Counted from the stretch's first letter, positions 1-7,340 are shown. The stretch: 14,671 nucleotides of DNA from Desulfosporosinus sp. (GCA_016278585.1 JADQBO010000416.1:1-14671); one strand, 5' to 3'. Made by a program: numbers and translations. The notes: generated by a model from the sequence alone, not told the origin.

Positions 1-13
1 TCCCTCTGTTTCG

Positions 14-22
14 CCCCCCCCC
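14..22. repeat. Run of nine C inside a pyrimidine-rich tract
   Basis: Nine consecutive C lie inside positions 1-44, a stretch almost free of purines, with the motif CCTCTGTTT present on both sides of the run. It is directly downstream of the DUF4352 stop codon. On the transcribed (minus) strand it would be a G-rich, purine-rich tail. It is not a recognisable intrinsic terminator. The run length could vary between strains or be miscounted in assembly. Confidence 0.6.
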
Positions 23-44
23 GTTTCCCTCGCCTCTGTTTTCC

Positions 45-632
45 TCAGATTTTAACGGTTGCTATTTTCGCTTTAGAACTTAATGGGTCAGGAATAATCG
101 TTAACATAAATACCCCGGTTTCCTTGGATACCTCATACCCTAATTCGCCAGTCTTCCTTCCTCCAGCTTTAATGGTTCCGTCTATAGCATCCTTGACGGC
201 GAGATGAGCCCGTGTACTAGCGTCCTGTCTTTGACCATCTTGATCCTTAAGCTTAAAACCAATGTTACTTCTCACCTCAACATCAGCATTTCCCAGATTT
301 TCTATCGTTAGGTCCACAATAAGGAATGTTTTACCATTACTTGGAGGCTTAATCACTTCACCATCGCCCTCTAAAGTCCTTACGCTGTTTATTCTGTATT
401 GGAGATCTCCTATTTTGAAAGTCTCTCCCAGAACAAACATCTCTTGCTGAGTTATTGTTGAAGTTTGCAGCATCTGAAATTGAGCTGAGTTAGTGTGAGC
501 TTGAGTGGTTAAAGCGCCCGCTCCTAATAAAAAAAACACCATTGGTACTATAAGAACAAGTAAGCAATATTGAATATGAGAGCAATATTGACGGTGCCTT
601 CCGGCCTTACGTGTTGCTGCAATTTCCAACAT
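45..632 (-). CDS. DUF4352 domain protein, exported or membrane-anchored
   Basis: This encodes 195 residues. A basic N-terminus (residues 8-14) is followed by a hydrophobic segment at about 22-42 (LLVLIVPMVFFLLGAGALTT), which is a signal peptide or anchor. No lipobox cysteine is visible, and cleavage after TQA near residue 45 is possible. The rest (about 65-195) has the pattern of DUF4352, an immunoglobulin-like domain of Gram-positive surface proteins. Visible elements are FVLGETFKIGDLQYRINSV, the core strand GKTFLIVDLTIEN, a G-x-R-x-D segment near 133-138, and a KAGGRKTGELGYEV segment near 155-168 matching the usual 'pGe..G.l.Fev'. The domain's role is poorly known. The start is supported by GAGGAGG (641-647), 8 bases before ATG. 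It appears monocistronic. Family assignment is from pattern only. Confidence 0.8.
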   Translation of the reverse strand: MLEIAATRKAGRHRQYCSHIQYCLLVLIVPMVFFLLGAGALTTQAHTNSAQFQMLQTSTITQQEMFVLGETFKIGDLQYRINSVRTLEGDGEVIKPPSNGKTFLIVDLTIENLGNADVEVRSNIGFKLKDQDGQRQDASTRAHLAVKDAIDGTIKAGGRKTGELGYEVSKETGVFMLTIIPDPLSSKAKIATVKI

Positions 633-899
633 TTTTTCGTCCTCCTCTTTTAACTTTGAGGTGTTAATCTACAACAAACAATGTATGAACTTATTAATTG
701 AAGATTAGCACGAGGAGATCCTTTTGTCTATAGGACCACTGTATGATGCTATTAATTAAAACTATGAAAGAATAGGTGGGACATCAATCAACACTGTAGT
801 AATTTAGCAAAATCTATACTTTTTCATAAATAATATCCATTGAATAGGCTTATCGATGCTATAATCAAAAATTATGATAGTAAATTCTTATAACATAAA
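633..899. other. AT-rich gap without a recognised gene
   Basis: Apart from the ribosome site of the DUF4352 gene at 641-647, this gap shows no open frame with protein-like composition, no RNA gene and no convincing terminator hairpin. It must contain the DUF4352 promoter, but no clear -35/-10 pair stands out. It is strongly AT-rich, in contrast to the helicase-like remnant that adjoins it at 900-1052. Confidence 0.5.
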
Positions 900-1052
900 C
901 TAAGTTATTTGATAGATTTTTTTACCCGCTTTGTTCAAGTCCCTCACTTCCTTGGCCGCTGCTCTACAGAAGGTTAGACAAAGAATCGTTCGAGGATCAA
1001 TCTTTTCACCTTTATCAAGAAAGCAATACGAAGGGTTAGACCCGCAAGTCAT
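900..1052 (-). pseudogene. Remnant of a UvrD/Rep-type (superfamily 1) helicase
   Basis: A 50-codon open frame (ATG at 1052, TAG at 900-902) overlaps the last 17 bases of the MocR-like gene in another frame. Residues 23-36 read ILCLTFCRAAAKEV. This matches motif Ia of UvrD/PcrA/RecB-like helicases (pattern IL.LTFT.kAA.EM), and the preceding FLDKGEKIDPRT matches the usual 'LL.kGi.P..' spacer after the Walker A helix. No intact Walker A (GxGKT) is present: MTCGSNPSY stands where it would be expected. No later helicase motif follows, since the frame stops soon after DLNKAGKKIYQIT. No ribosome site was seen. It is therefore best read as a scrap of a gene of 600 or more residues, left by deletion or recombination. 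The motif Ia match is seen directly; the origin is inferred. Confidence 0.5.
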
Positions 1053-2436
1053 TCCAGGCAACCCCTAATAATCTTACGCCCTCTGATAGTTCTATTTTAC
1101 TTAGTGCTCCATACCCTAGGAGAAATGTATTCTTATACTTCTCTAGCATTGCACCAATAAAATAATCCGAGATAGGATACACCTTAACTCCTTTTTCAAC
1201 CGCAGCATTACACAGATCAATTTGACTCTTTCCCGTTCGCAATTTGATCAGCAGATGATTTCCTGCGCTCTCACCGATAATCCTAATGTTATCCTTAAAA
1301 ATAGATAGTTCTTTGATTAAGTGCCCTCTTTTTTCTTTATATAGCTTTCGCATTTTATTAAGATGTCTTTCATAATTGCCATCAGCAATAAATTTGGCAA
1401 CTAACCGTTGTTCGAGGATTGATACTTCTGAGCCGAACTCTCGGAATAATTTATAGTAGCTATTTAACAATGATACTGGTAGTATCATATAACTTATCCT
1501 AATAGAAGGAGCAATTGACGTCGAAAAAGTGCCGATATATATTACTTTTCCATTCTGATCTATGCTTTGTAGGGAAGGCAGAGGTTTTCGAGTGTATCTA
1601 AATTCACTGTCATAGTCATCTTCAATTATAAACCGACCTTCTGCTTTATTTGCGAAATTGAGAAGTTCTACTCTTCTGCCTATTGGCATGCTAATTCCCA
1701 GGGGAAACTGATGTGAAGGGGTCACATAAACTGCTACATTGGAGAGAGTTTTAAGGGGCTCTATTTCAATTCCTTTGTCATCTATAGGGATTGGTAGAAT
1801 ACGATGCCCCATATGGTCAAAGGTTTGGTAGGCCTTTTTATAAACAGGGTTTTCTAGGGCAATACATGTGTTTTTACTTAAAACAAGACTTAGAGTTCGC
1901 AGTGAGTTTTCAGTTCCTGCTCCAATGATGATTTGTCTTTCATCACAGTTCACACCTCTTGAACTATGTAAAAAATTTACTAATTCTCGTCTTAAATTCA
2001 CATCCCCTTGGGCAATCGTCCTCTTTAAAATACTCTGGTCAGATTCGTTAAAACAACTCTTGAATGAGTTTCGCCATATCTTATAAGGAAAAGCATTTTG
2101 GTCTATATTACTAGGTGAAAAATCGATGTCAAGATTAGAAAGGCCTTCTTTGATTTGACTATTTTCATGTTGAATAATGTTTATATAGTGATAATCATCA
2201 ATATCACAAACAAAATACCCCTTTTTAGGAATAGCCGCAATATATCCCTCATCGATCAACTGGCTATAAGCTGTATCGATCGTGTTGATACTGACACAAA
2301 GGTGCTCAGAGAGCTTTCGTTTTGACGGTATCTTTGCATGTGGCTTATAGTTTTTACGTTGAATTTCAGCTTTTATCCACTCATAGATTTGCTGATATAA
2401 GGGAGTATTATTAGTACACATTGGCAAAGTGATCAT
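1036..2436 (-). CDS. MocR/PdxR-type regulator: GntR DNA-binding domain plus aminotransferase-like domain
   Basis: This encodes 466 residues from the ATG at 2434-2436. That ATG follows GGAGGG (2441-2446) by 4 bases; a longer reading from TTG at 2448 would place the start upstream of this ribosome site and is rejected. Residues about 9-80 are a GntR winged helix (LYQQIYEWIKAEI, PSKRKLSEHL, SINTIDTAYSQLIDEGYI). Residues about 110-460 are an aminotransferase class I fold, with the family motif DDYDSEFRY at 273-281. MocR/PdxR proteins bind pyridoxal phosphate (PLP) by a lysine in GTFSK and control B6 genes. Here residues 302-306 read GTFST, so Thr306 (codon ACG, 1519-1521) replaces that lysine. 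The gene is divergent from a pyridoxal kinase, which it probably regulates along with itself. Covalent PLP sensing is doubtful. Otherwise the protein is full length, ending in the family-typical LSEGVRLLGVAW. Confidence 0.9.
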   Translation of the reverse strand: MITLPMCTNNTPLYQQIYEWIKAEIQRKNYKPHAKIPSKRKLSEHLCVSINTIDTAYSQLIDEGYIAAIPKKGYFVCDIDDYHYINIIQHENSQIKEGLSNLDIDFSPSNIDQNAFPYKIWRNSFKSCFNESDQSILKRTIAQGDVNLRRELVNFLHSSRGVNCDERQIIIGAGTENSLRTLSLVLSKNTCIALENPVYKKAYQTFDHMGHRILPIPIDDKGIEIEPLKTLSNVAVYVTPSHQFPLGISMPIGRRVELLNFANKAEGRFIIEDDYDSEFRYTRKPLPSLQSIDQNGKVIYIGTFSTSIAPSIRISYMILPVSLLNSYYKLFREFGSEVSILEQRLVAKFIADGNYERHLNKMRKLYKEKRGHLIKELSIFKDNIRIIGESAGNHLLIKLRTGKSQIDLCNAAVEKGVKVYPISDYFIGAMLEKYKNTFLLGYGALSKIELSEGVRLLGVAWNDLRV

Positions 2437-2446
2437 GGTACCCTCC

Positions 2447-2498
2447 AAACTGTTACTATATATATATTTAAATCTGATACTTTTAGAGGTAACAGTTT
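2447..2498. promoter_or_regulatory. Perfect 10-bp inverted repeat between divergent genes, candidate MocR operator
   Basis: AAACTGTTAC (2447-2456) and GTAACAGTTT (2489-2498) are exact inverted copies separated by 32 bases, giving 42 bp centre to centre, close to four helical turns. One arm abuts the ribosome site of the regulator gene and the other lies just upstream of the kinase -10 box. The spacing on one face of the helix suggests two half-sites for a dimer that bends DNA. This is inference: MocR-family sites are often described as direct repeats or paired boxes, and the exact site of this protein is unknown. Confidence 0.6.
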
Positions 2499-2503
2499 TA
2501 TTC

Positions 2504-2532
2504 TATAATCAATCTATTAATTGTCAAGGAGG
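2504..2532 (+). promoter_or_regulatory. Kinase promoter -10 box and ribosome binding site
   Basis: TATAAT at 2504-2509 is a perfect -10 hexamer. At the usual distance upstream (about 2481-2486) the sequence is TTTTAG, a poor -35, as expected for a promoter needing an activator. AAGGAGG at 2526-2532 lies 8 bases before the kinase ATG. The predicted transcript start is near 2516, giving a leader of about 25 bases. Confidence 0.6.
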
Positions 2533-2540
2533 ATTTATAT

Positions 2541-3398
2541 ATGAATAAGCAAACGAGGGTCGCAGCAATCCACGATATTTCTTGTGTAGGTCGATGTTCA
2601 CTTACGGTGGCGCTACCCATACTTTCAGCAGCAGGACTTGACACAAGTGTCTTACCAACCGCGATCTTATCCACTCATACGGGTGGTTTTGAGGGTTTTA
2701 CCTATAGAGATTTAACAGAGGACATTAAACCGATTTCAAATCATTGGCAGTCCCTCAATATTAAGTTTGATGCCTTATACAGCGGATTCTTGGGTTCGTT
2801 TGAACAGATTGATTTAGTTGCCGACCTCTTTGATACCTTTAGAAGCGACGGTACCTTAGTCATGGTTGACCCTGTTATGGCAGACAATGGTGTTTTGTAC
2901 TCAATTTACTCGCCAGAAATGGCCAAGGGAATGACTAAGTTGTGTGCCAAGGCAGATATTATCGTCCCAAATTTAACCGAAGCAGCTTTCCTCTTAGACG
3001 AAGAATACATTGGAGAGAATTACTCCCAAGAGTATATCGAAAAAACCTTGAAAAAGTTATCCTCTCTAGGAGCAAAAAAGGTTGTACTATCAGGAGTTTC
3101 CTTTGGAAAAGACAAATTAGGTGCTGCCGCCTATAATAGTGATACCGGTAAAGTTAGTTATGCCTTTAATGATAAAATTGAAGGTTACTTTCATGGCACA
3201 GGCGATGTATTTGGTAGTGCCTTATTATCAGCTATTTTGAATGACTTTCCCCTTGAAAAGGCGATTCAAATAGCTGTAGACTATACTCATAAGTGCATAT
3301 GTTTGACCCAAAAAGCGGAATTAGAAAAAAGATATGGTGTATGCTTTGAGAAAGCATTACCATATCTGATCAAAGAATTAGGTCTATTGAATGATTAG
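2541..3398 (+). CDS. pdxK: Pyridoxal/pyridoxamine kinase (PfkB/ribokinase superfamily)
   Basis: This encodes 285 residues, the usual length of PdxK/PdxY-type kinases, which phosphorylate pyridoxal, pyridoxamine or pyridoxine with ATP in the cytoplasmic B6 salvage route. The N-terminus (AAIHDISCVGRCSLTVALPIL, residues 8-28) matches the substrate-binding start of the clostridial pyridoxamine kinase group. STHTGGFEGFTYRDL follows at 44-58, VDPVMADNG at 109-117 and VPNLTEA at 142-148. The anion hole and catalytic aspartate are in GTGD (219-222). The start is fixed by AAGGAGG 8 bases upstream. It is divergent from a MocR/PdxR-type regulator, a pairing that strongly supports the B6 role, and is followed by a terminator, so it is probably transcribed alone. 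The preferred vitamer cannot be told from sequence, and a ThiD-like HMP kinase activity is a less likely alternative. The symbol is given for the family. Confidence 0.9.
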   Translation: MNKQTRVAAIHDISCVGRCSLTVALPILSAAGLDTSVLPTAILSTHTGGFEGFTYRDLTEDIKPISNHWQSLNIKFDALYSGFLGSFEQIDLVADLFDTFRSDGTLVMVDPVMADNGVLYSIYSPEMAKGMTKLCAKADIIVPNLTEAAFLLDEEYIGENYSQEYIEKTLKKLSSLGAKKVVLSGVSFGKDKLGAAAYNSDTGKVSYAFNDKIEGYFHGTGDVFGSALLSAILNDFPLEKAIQIAVDYTHKCICLTQKAELEKRYGVCFEKALPYLIKELGLLND

Positions 3399-3473
3399 TT
3401 AAATACTGAAAGGCCATTCGATAGGTATTATTATTCTTATTCATGTAGTAAGCTTTGAATATCGTAGGAACCT

Positions 3474-3508
3474 TTAAGGCATGCAGACTCTGCAGTGCCT
3501 TAATTTTT
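3474..3508 (+). terminator. Intrinsic terminator of the pyridoxal kinase gene
   Basis: TTAAGGCA (3474-3481) pairs with TGCCTTAA (3496-3503), and the inner TGCAG (3482-3486) pairs with CTGCA (3490-3494). The loop is ACT, with one bulged G at 3495. Five T follow at 3504-3508. It lies 76 bases after the kinase stop codon. Confidence 0.85.
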
Positions 3509-3792
3509 CGTTTAAGGCCATACCCTTTAATCAACCTTATTCTCATTCAAGCAATTGCAGGGAATGACGTAATTAGTCAAATTTAACAGATTTATTTTTA
3601 AATAAGAGGAAATAAAGTCATTATATAGAATATTAAGTAAAAACAGTATAGAACTTATTAGGCTTAAGAGTAAATTTTTTCTGACTTAATATATATTCAC
3701 TGATCGAAATTAATTGAAACATTCTTGCAAGTAGGGAGTTCACCCTCTAAAGAGCTATCAATAAGGAATCCATCAAGTGAAGGGGGTATTAT
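3509..3792. other. Gap upstream of the broken sensor kinase
   Basis: This is AT-rich sequence with no protein-like frame. It should hold the promoter of the kinase remnant, but no clear -35/-10 pair is visible. The only firm signal is the ribosome site GAAGGGGG (3779-3786), 6 bases before the ATG at 3793. A short GGGAG/CTCCC-like pairing near 3733-3747 is too weak to call. Confidence 0.4.
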
Positions 3793-4173
3793 ATGAAAAC
3801 TGTACGGATTGTAGCCTGTCAAACGTTTCGGAAGGAGATACTTAAATCTCTGGAATCAACTCCAAACCAAGAATTCGAAGTCATAAGTTTCCTCCCACTC
3901 TGCTATGAAACCATAGGCGATAATTTTTTAACTACCCTTTTCGATAATAACACACTAAATATTATATTAGCTTGCCCTGAATTAACACAAATTATTGAAG
4001 GATTTCCTTCAAACAAGAATATAAAGCTCCATTCCTTTTCACATTGTTGTGATCTACTAATAAACAGAGAACTCATTGAGTACTTTCAGCAAACAGAGGC
4101 TTATATAGTAACCCCAGGTTGGTTAGAACACTGGGAGGTATATGCTGGACTAAGGAACCGTTTAACCTTATGA
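3793..4173 (+). pseudogene. N-terminal sensory part of a broken sensor histidine kinase
   Basis: An open frame of 126 codons has a good ribosome site (GAAGGGGG, 6 bases before ATG). It is soluble and alpha/beta in character: VRIVACQTFRKEIL at the start, NIILACPELTQII in the middle, and EAYIVTPGWLEHWEVY near the end. The pattern 'ACxxFxxE ... TPGWxxxW' loosely recalls DUF1638-type domains; this is a weak resemblance from memory. After about residue 118 the frame runs out of sense and ends at a TGA. Immediately afterwards a histidine kinase module continues in another frame. The protein was thus probably an N-terminal sensing domain joined to a kinase, and an internal deletion has shifted the frame. 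The shortened product could still be made but would have no catalytic part. Confidence 0.55.
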
Positions 4174-4685
4174 TCGAAGAACTTGACGATGCCAATCATA
4201 TTATTACTGAGTACCTATCCTTAGCCAAGGATAGAGTGATACAACCTAAGTATATCAATCTCAACCTTGTGATCTCCTCAATCTACTCCTTAATTAAAGC
4301 TCATACTAACCAAGCTGAAATTATCATTAAGCTTAATTTATGCGCTATTCCTAAACTATTAATTGATGAAACTGAAGTACGCCGGCTGATCCTTAATTTA
4401 ACCCGCAATGGAATAGAAGCTATGGCTTGTGGGGGAACGCTGACTATTACAACTCTCCTCTTAGATAATAATATACTCCTTAAGATTACGGATGATGGCC
4501 ACGGAATTAGCCCTGAATTACTTCCGAAATTGGGGACACCTTTTTTAACCACTAAATAAGCCAGCACCGGTTTAGGGCTGGCCGTCTGCTGCAGTATTGT
4601 CTCCAAATATGATGGGAAGATAACCTTTTGCTCCGATACCAAGGGTACTACAGTATCTGTACGTTTTCCTTTACTAGGAAATTAA
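4119..4685 (+). pseudogene. Histidine kinase catalytic module, no H-box, interrupted by an in-frame stop
   Basis: From about 4155 the frame encodes the end of a HisKA domain (FNLMIEELDDANHIITEYLSLAKD), then an HATPase_c domain. This has an N-box (RRLILNLTRNGIEAM), G1 (TDDGHGIS) and F-box (LGTPFLTTK). A TAA at 4557-4559 follows. Past it the same frame resumes perfectly with STGLGLAVCCSIVSKYDGK, the G2 box, and a normal kinase ending (GTTVSVRFPLLGN) to a stop at 4683-4685. Homologous kinases have Glu or a similar residue after TTK, so GAA to TAA is a likely mutation. The first HisKA helix with the phosphorylated histidine is absent, lost at the junction with the preceding frame around 4140-4160. 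There is no credible start of its own (only a TTG at 4119). Two separate lesions make it a clear pseudogene. It is convergent with the chemotaxis gene, 31 bases away. Confidence 0.8.
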
Positions 4686-4716
4686 TATCCACTTTAATTC
4701 ATCCTGGTTAAATCGT

Positions 4717-5526
4717 TTAACTCTGTCCCATTTTCACAAGTTGCTTGGCCATACTCTCTATACTCGCCAGACTATTAGCAATTTCCGTCACTTCATGGGC
4801 ATGGCTTTCAGTTACCGCTGTTAGTTGCTTAATAGCTTCGATCAAAAGGCCTACAGATGATTGAACATCCTGAATATTAGTTTCGATGGCTTGCCTAGAG
4901 GCATCTGTATCTGAGGCAAGTTTCCTGACTTCTTCGGAAACAATGGCAAATCCCCGTCCATGCTCCCCGGCCCGAGACGCTTCAATCGCTGCATTGATGC
5001 CTAATATATTGCTCTGTTTGGAAATCCTCTTAATTCGCTGTGTTAGCTCGTTAGTTCTGCCCATCTCTGTGCTCACGTGTTCAGTCTCGTCGTCCATACT
5101 ACGAATCGTTGCCGCTAGTTCTTCTGTCGATCCTGACAAGTTTTGGGCTGAAGAGGATATGGTTACCACAGCCTCAAGAATTTCCTGACCAGTTGAGAAA
5201 AGGCTATCATAATGCTCAAGGGAACAGGCAACAGCAAAACAACCTGCAATATTAGACCCTTCGAAGATTGGTAGGGCAATACCGACAAAGGGAACACCAA
5301 AAAGATCTTTTGATACACGCCTAACAACACGCTTACCGCTTGTGAGAGCTTCCAATACATTTGAGCCAGGCGTAGGCGGGTTCCCAAGCTTGGCCCTAGT
5401 ATCGATCGTCTTCCCTGGATAATAGGCAATAATCTTTTCCGTATCGAAAAGTGTTACCGCAACATCTTCATTGAATAACTGTTGAACCTCTGAAGCTATA
5501 AGCTGGTAAGCCTTAAACTTTGTCAC
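4717..5526 (-). CDS. Soluble methyl-accepting chemotaxis protein
   Basis: This encodes 269 residues with no membrane segment, so it is a cytoplasmic receptor. Residues 1-115 form a small sensory domain (HEAD-type ligand not identifiable) with VAVTLFDTEKIIAYYPG and GVPFVGIALPIFEGSNIAGCFAVACS, reminiscent of GAF/PAS-like folds. Residues about 116-269 are the four-helix signalling part. The highly conserved hairpin tip (RISKQSNILGINAAIEASRAGEHGRGFAIVSEEVRKLA split at 167-204) contacts CheA and CheW in chemotaxis arrays. The signalling region is short: the first helix starts only about 50 residues before the tip. Such compact receptors are common in Desulfosporosinus-like Clostridia. The start is GTG at 5524-5526, set by GGAGGT (5533-5538) 6 bases upstream. 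No chemotaxis partners are in the window. Confidence 0.9.
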   Translation of the reverse strand: MTKFKAYQLIASEVQQLFNEDVAVTLFDTEKIIAYYPGKTIDTRAKLGNPPTPGSNVLEALTSGKRVVRRVSKDLFGVPFVGIALPIFEGSNIAGCFAVACSLEHYDSLFSTGQEILEAVVTISSSAQNLSGSTEELAATIRSMDDETEHVSTEMGRTNELTQRIKRISKQSNILGINAAIEASRAGEHGRGFAIVSEEVRKLASDTDASRQAIETNIQDVQSSVGLLIEAIKQLTAVTESHAHEVTEIANSLASIESMAKQLVKMGQS

Positions 5527-5749
5527 TATACTACCTCCGTGTTATTCACATATGCCCTATTTTAATTATTACAAACAGGCTTCGAAAGGCCGGGTTGTTC
5601 ATAGTAATTTCAAGATGGACAGACTATAATTCATTTCATCGGATAGCCGATTAAAATCATTTAATTCGACATTAACTAAGCGATACCTTTAATTTTCGTA
5701 TTATTAATTAAAATTTTTTGACTGCTACTCTACCATATTTAATACTGAG

Positions 5750-6697
5750 TTAGTGCCGATAGTTCATGTTCTCTTTGGCTTTCACCATCGCTACAATGAC
5801 CTCATTAACGGGAACGGGTAAGCCGAATTTATGAGCTAGCTCAACAACTGCTCCGTTTAAGGCATCAATTTCCGTGTGCCGACCGCTTCGAATATCCTGC
5901 AGCATGGATGAATGGTGAGCGTAAGTAGGGGGAACCAAGTCATTATAAAAAGTCGTCAAGTAACTTTGAGCGTCAGGCCAAAAGGTCGGTATATTCTGGA
6001 CCCTAAGCAAATCAAAAATCTCTCGGATCATCTGATTCATAAGATCTCGCGTAACAGGCTCTTCCGCTAACTTCCCATAACTCACCTCAAAAATAGCACC
6101 TAGGGAATTAAGAGCCGAATTATAAATGATCTTTCCCCAAATGTAGTTCATGATTTCTAAAGACGCTTTGGTTGGAATTAGTGCTTTACGGAAGATCCCT
6201 GCAAACCCTTCAAGTAATTCTAGCTTAATAAGATTTTTAGGAGATCCGATGATCACATCATCGGCAATAACCGTTACTTTCGATTCTCCAGGAGTTAAGG
6301 TCTCGGACCCAAAGATGACACGACCTAAAACAATCTTGTCCTCAGGTAGAAATTTGGCTGCTGCCTCCAAATTGCCATAGCCATTTTGGAGAAGAAAGAT
6401 ATAGGTGTTATCTCCTACTAATGGTGCAATTTGTTCAGCGATCTCTTTCGTGATGTATGATTTAACGGTTACAATGATCATATCAAATTTCTGATCAAGA
6501 AGTTCCGCGACATCCGATACCACGTTAGAGAGCTTCGTCTTGTGATCTCCCCAGATTCCACTAATGTTTACCCCATTTTTCTTAAGTTTATCAAGACTTG
6601 CAGGTCTACTTAGCCCAGTTACTTCGTGACCGGATAAACTTAATAAACAAGAATAAACGGTTCCTAATGCACCTAACCCGATAACTAGTATTTTCAT
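5750..6697 (-). CDS. 2-dehydropantoate 2-reductase family protein (ketopantoate reductase, PanE/ApbA)
   Basis: This encodes 315 residues, normal for the family, which reduces ketopantoate to pantoate with NADPH in pantothenate and CoA synthesis. The Rossmann motif GLGALG is at 7-12. QNG (104-106), Lys189 with Asn193 (KIIYN), Asn197, Ser264 and Glu276 sit with the same spacing as the catalytic and substrate-binding residues of E. coli PanE (Lys176/Asn180 and Ser244/Glu256), so activity is likely. The start ATG is preceded by GGAG about 8 bases upstream. No other pantothenate genes are nearby. Many Firmicutes carry several ApbA-family paralogues acting on other 2-keto acids, so panE identity is not certain. 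It lies 105 bases after the dsdA remnant in the same direction. Confidence 0.85.
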   Translation of the reverse strand: MKILVIGLGALGTVYSCLLSLSGHEVTGLSRPASLDKLKKNGVNISGIWGDHKTKLSNVVSDVAELLDQKFDMIIVTVKSYITKEIAEQIAPLVGDNTYIFLLQNGYGNLEAAAKFLPEDKIVLGRVIFGSETLTPGESKVTVIADDVIIGSPKNLIKLELLEGFAGIFRKALIPTKASLEIMNYIWGKIIYNSALNSLGAIFEVSYGKLAEEPVTRDLMNQMIREIFDLLRVQNIPTFWPDAQSYLTTFYNDLVPPTYAHHSSMLQDIRSGRHTEIDALNGAVVELAHKFGLPVPVNEVIVAMVKAKENMNYRH

Positions 6698-6802
6698 CTT
6701 CTATCTCCGATCTTTTTCGATAAATCTAGGTCTTGTTTTTTAAATCGGTTTTTCGCTAAAGCTCAACACTCTCCTTCTTTACAAAGGAGAACTACTCTCT
6801 AA

Positions 6803-7333
6803 TTAACCCTTTGCCAGATATTGGTCCATTACTTCCCTTGGAACTAAACTTCCACCGGTTGCCCAGACTATATGGGTGGCTTGTGCCATTTTTTTGTCAA
6901 GATCAAGCTTCTTTAAATAGTTCCGGCCCACATCAGCCTGTAATAGTCTTGCTGGTCCTGGCATTCCAGCAAGTGCAGAAGGTTCAAGCCAGAGGTTCTC
7001 GGTGTTATAAAGGGCCTTAAGTAACTTGAAGAGTTCCTCGTCTTTAATGGTGTAGGCGCCGCTCAGTATGGTTTCAACCGCTTGTCCTACGAACCTTGAG
7101 GCTCTACCTACAGCTAATCCATCTGCTTCAGTCTTATTATTCAGACCGATATCTTGAATTGAAATTTGATCATGAAGGCCAGTAGCCAGACCTAAGAGCA
7201 TACACGGAGAATGAGTCGGCTCAGCGAAGAAACAATGAACATTGTCCTTGAAGATTTGCTTTAAGCCATAGGTTACTCCCCCAGGTCCGCCTCCTACACC
7301 GCAGGGGAGGTAGACAAAGAGGGGATGACCCAT
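6803..7333 (-). pseudogene. dsdA: C-terminal fragment of D-serine dehydratase (DsdA)
   Basis: This frame of 176 codons matches only the last two fifths of DsdA, the PLP enzyme of about 440 residues that turns D-serine into pyruvate and ammonia. Recognisable blocks are HPLFVYLPCGVGGGPGGV (phosphate-binding glycine loop), CFFAEPTHSPCMLLG, LHDQISIQDIG, EADGLAVGRAS, LEPSALAGMPGP and the natural end HIVWATGGSL...YLAKG. The N-terminal half, with the PLP-binding lysine, is missing. The sequence upstream is not DsdA-like but is the 3' end of the radical SAM gene, whose stop is 7 bases away. The ATG at 7331-7333 falls at an internal DsdA position and has only a chance purine run (AAAAGGGG) before it. 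A working enzyme is not possible from this fragment alone. The remaining part is well conserved, so the truncation appears recent. Confidence 0.85.
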
Positions 7334-7340
7334 GCCCCTT

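Noticed and set aside
262..450. Plus-strand open frame opposite the DUF4352 gene
   Set aside because: It is an antisense shadow without a ribosome site or known motif.
2437..2448. TTG at 2446-2448 as the start of the MocR-like regulator
   Set aside because: It lies upstream of the GGAGGG that is correctly spaced from the ATG at 2434-2436, and no ribosome site precedes the TTG.
4301..4642. Minus-strand open frame of 113 codons inside the kinase remnant
   Set aside because: It is a shadow of the plus-strand kinase motifs and has no recognisable protein pattern or ribosome site.
4707..4721. GTTAAA-TCG-TTTAAC inverted repeat between the kinase remnant and the chemotaxis gene
   Set aside because: The AT-rich 6-bp stem without a T run overlaps a stop codon and is probably chance.
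6770..6790. TCTCCTT/AAGGAGA hairpin as terminator of the dsdA remnant
   Set aside because: The 7-bp stem has no T run on either strand and lies close to chance expectation.
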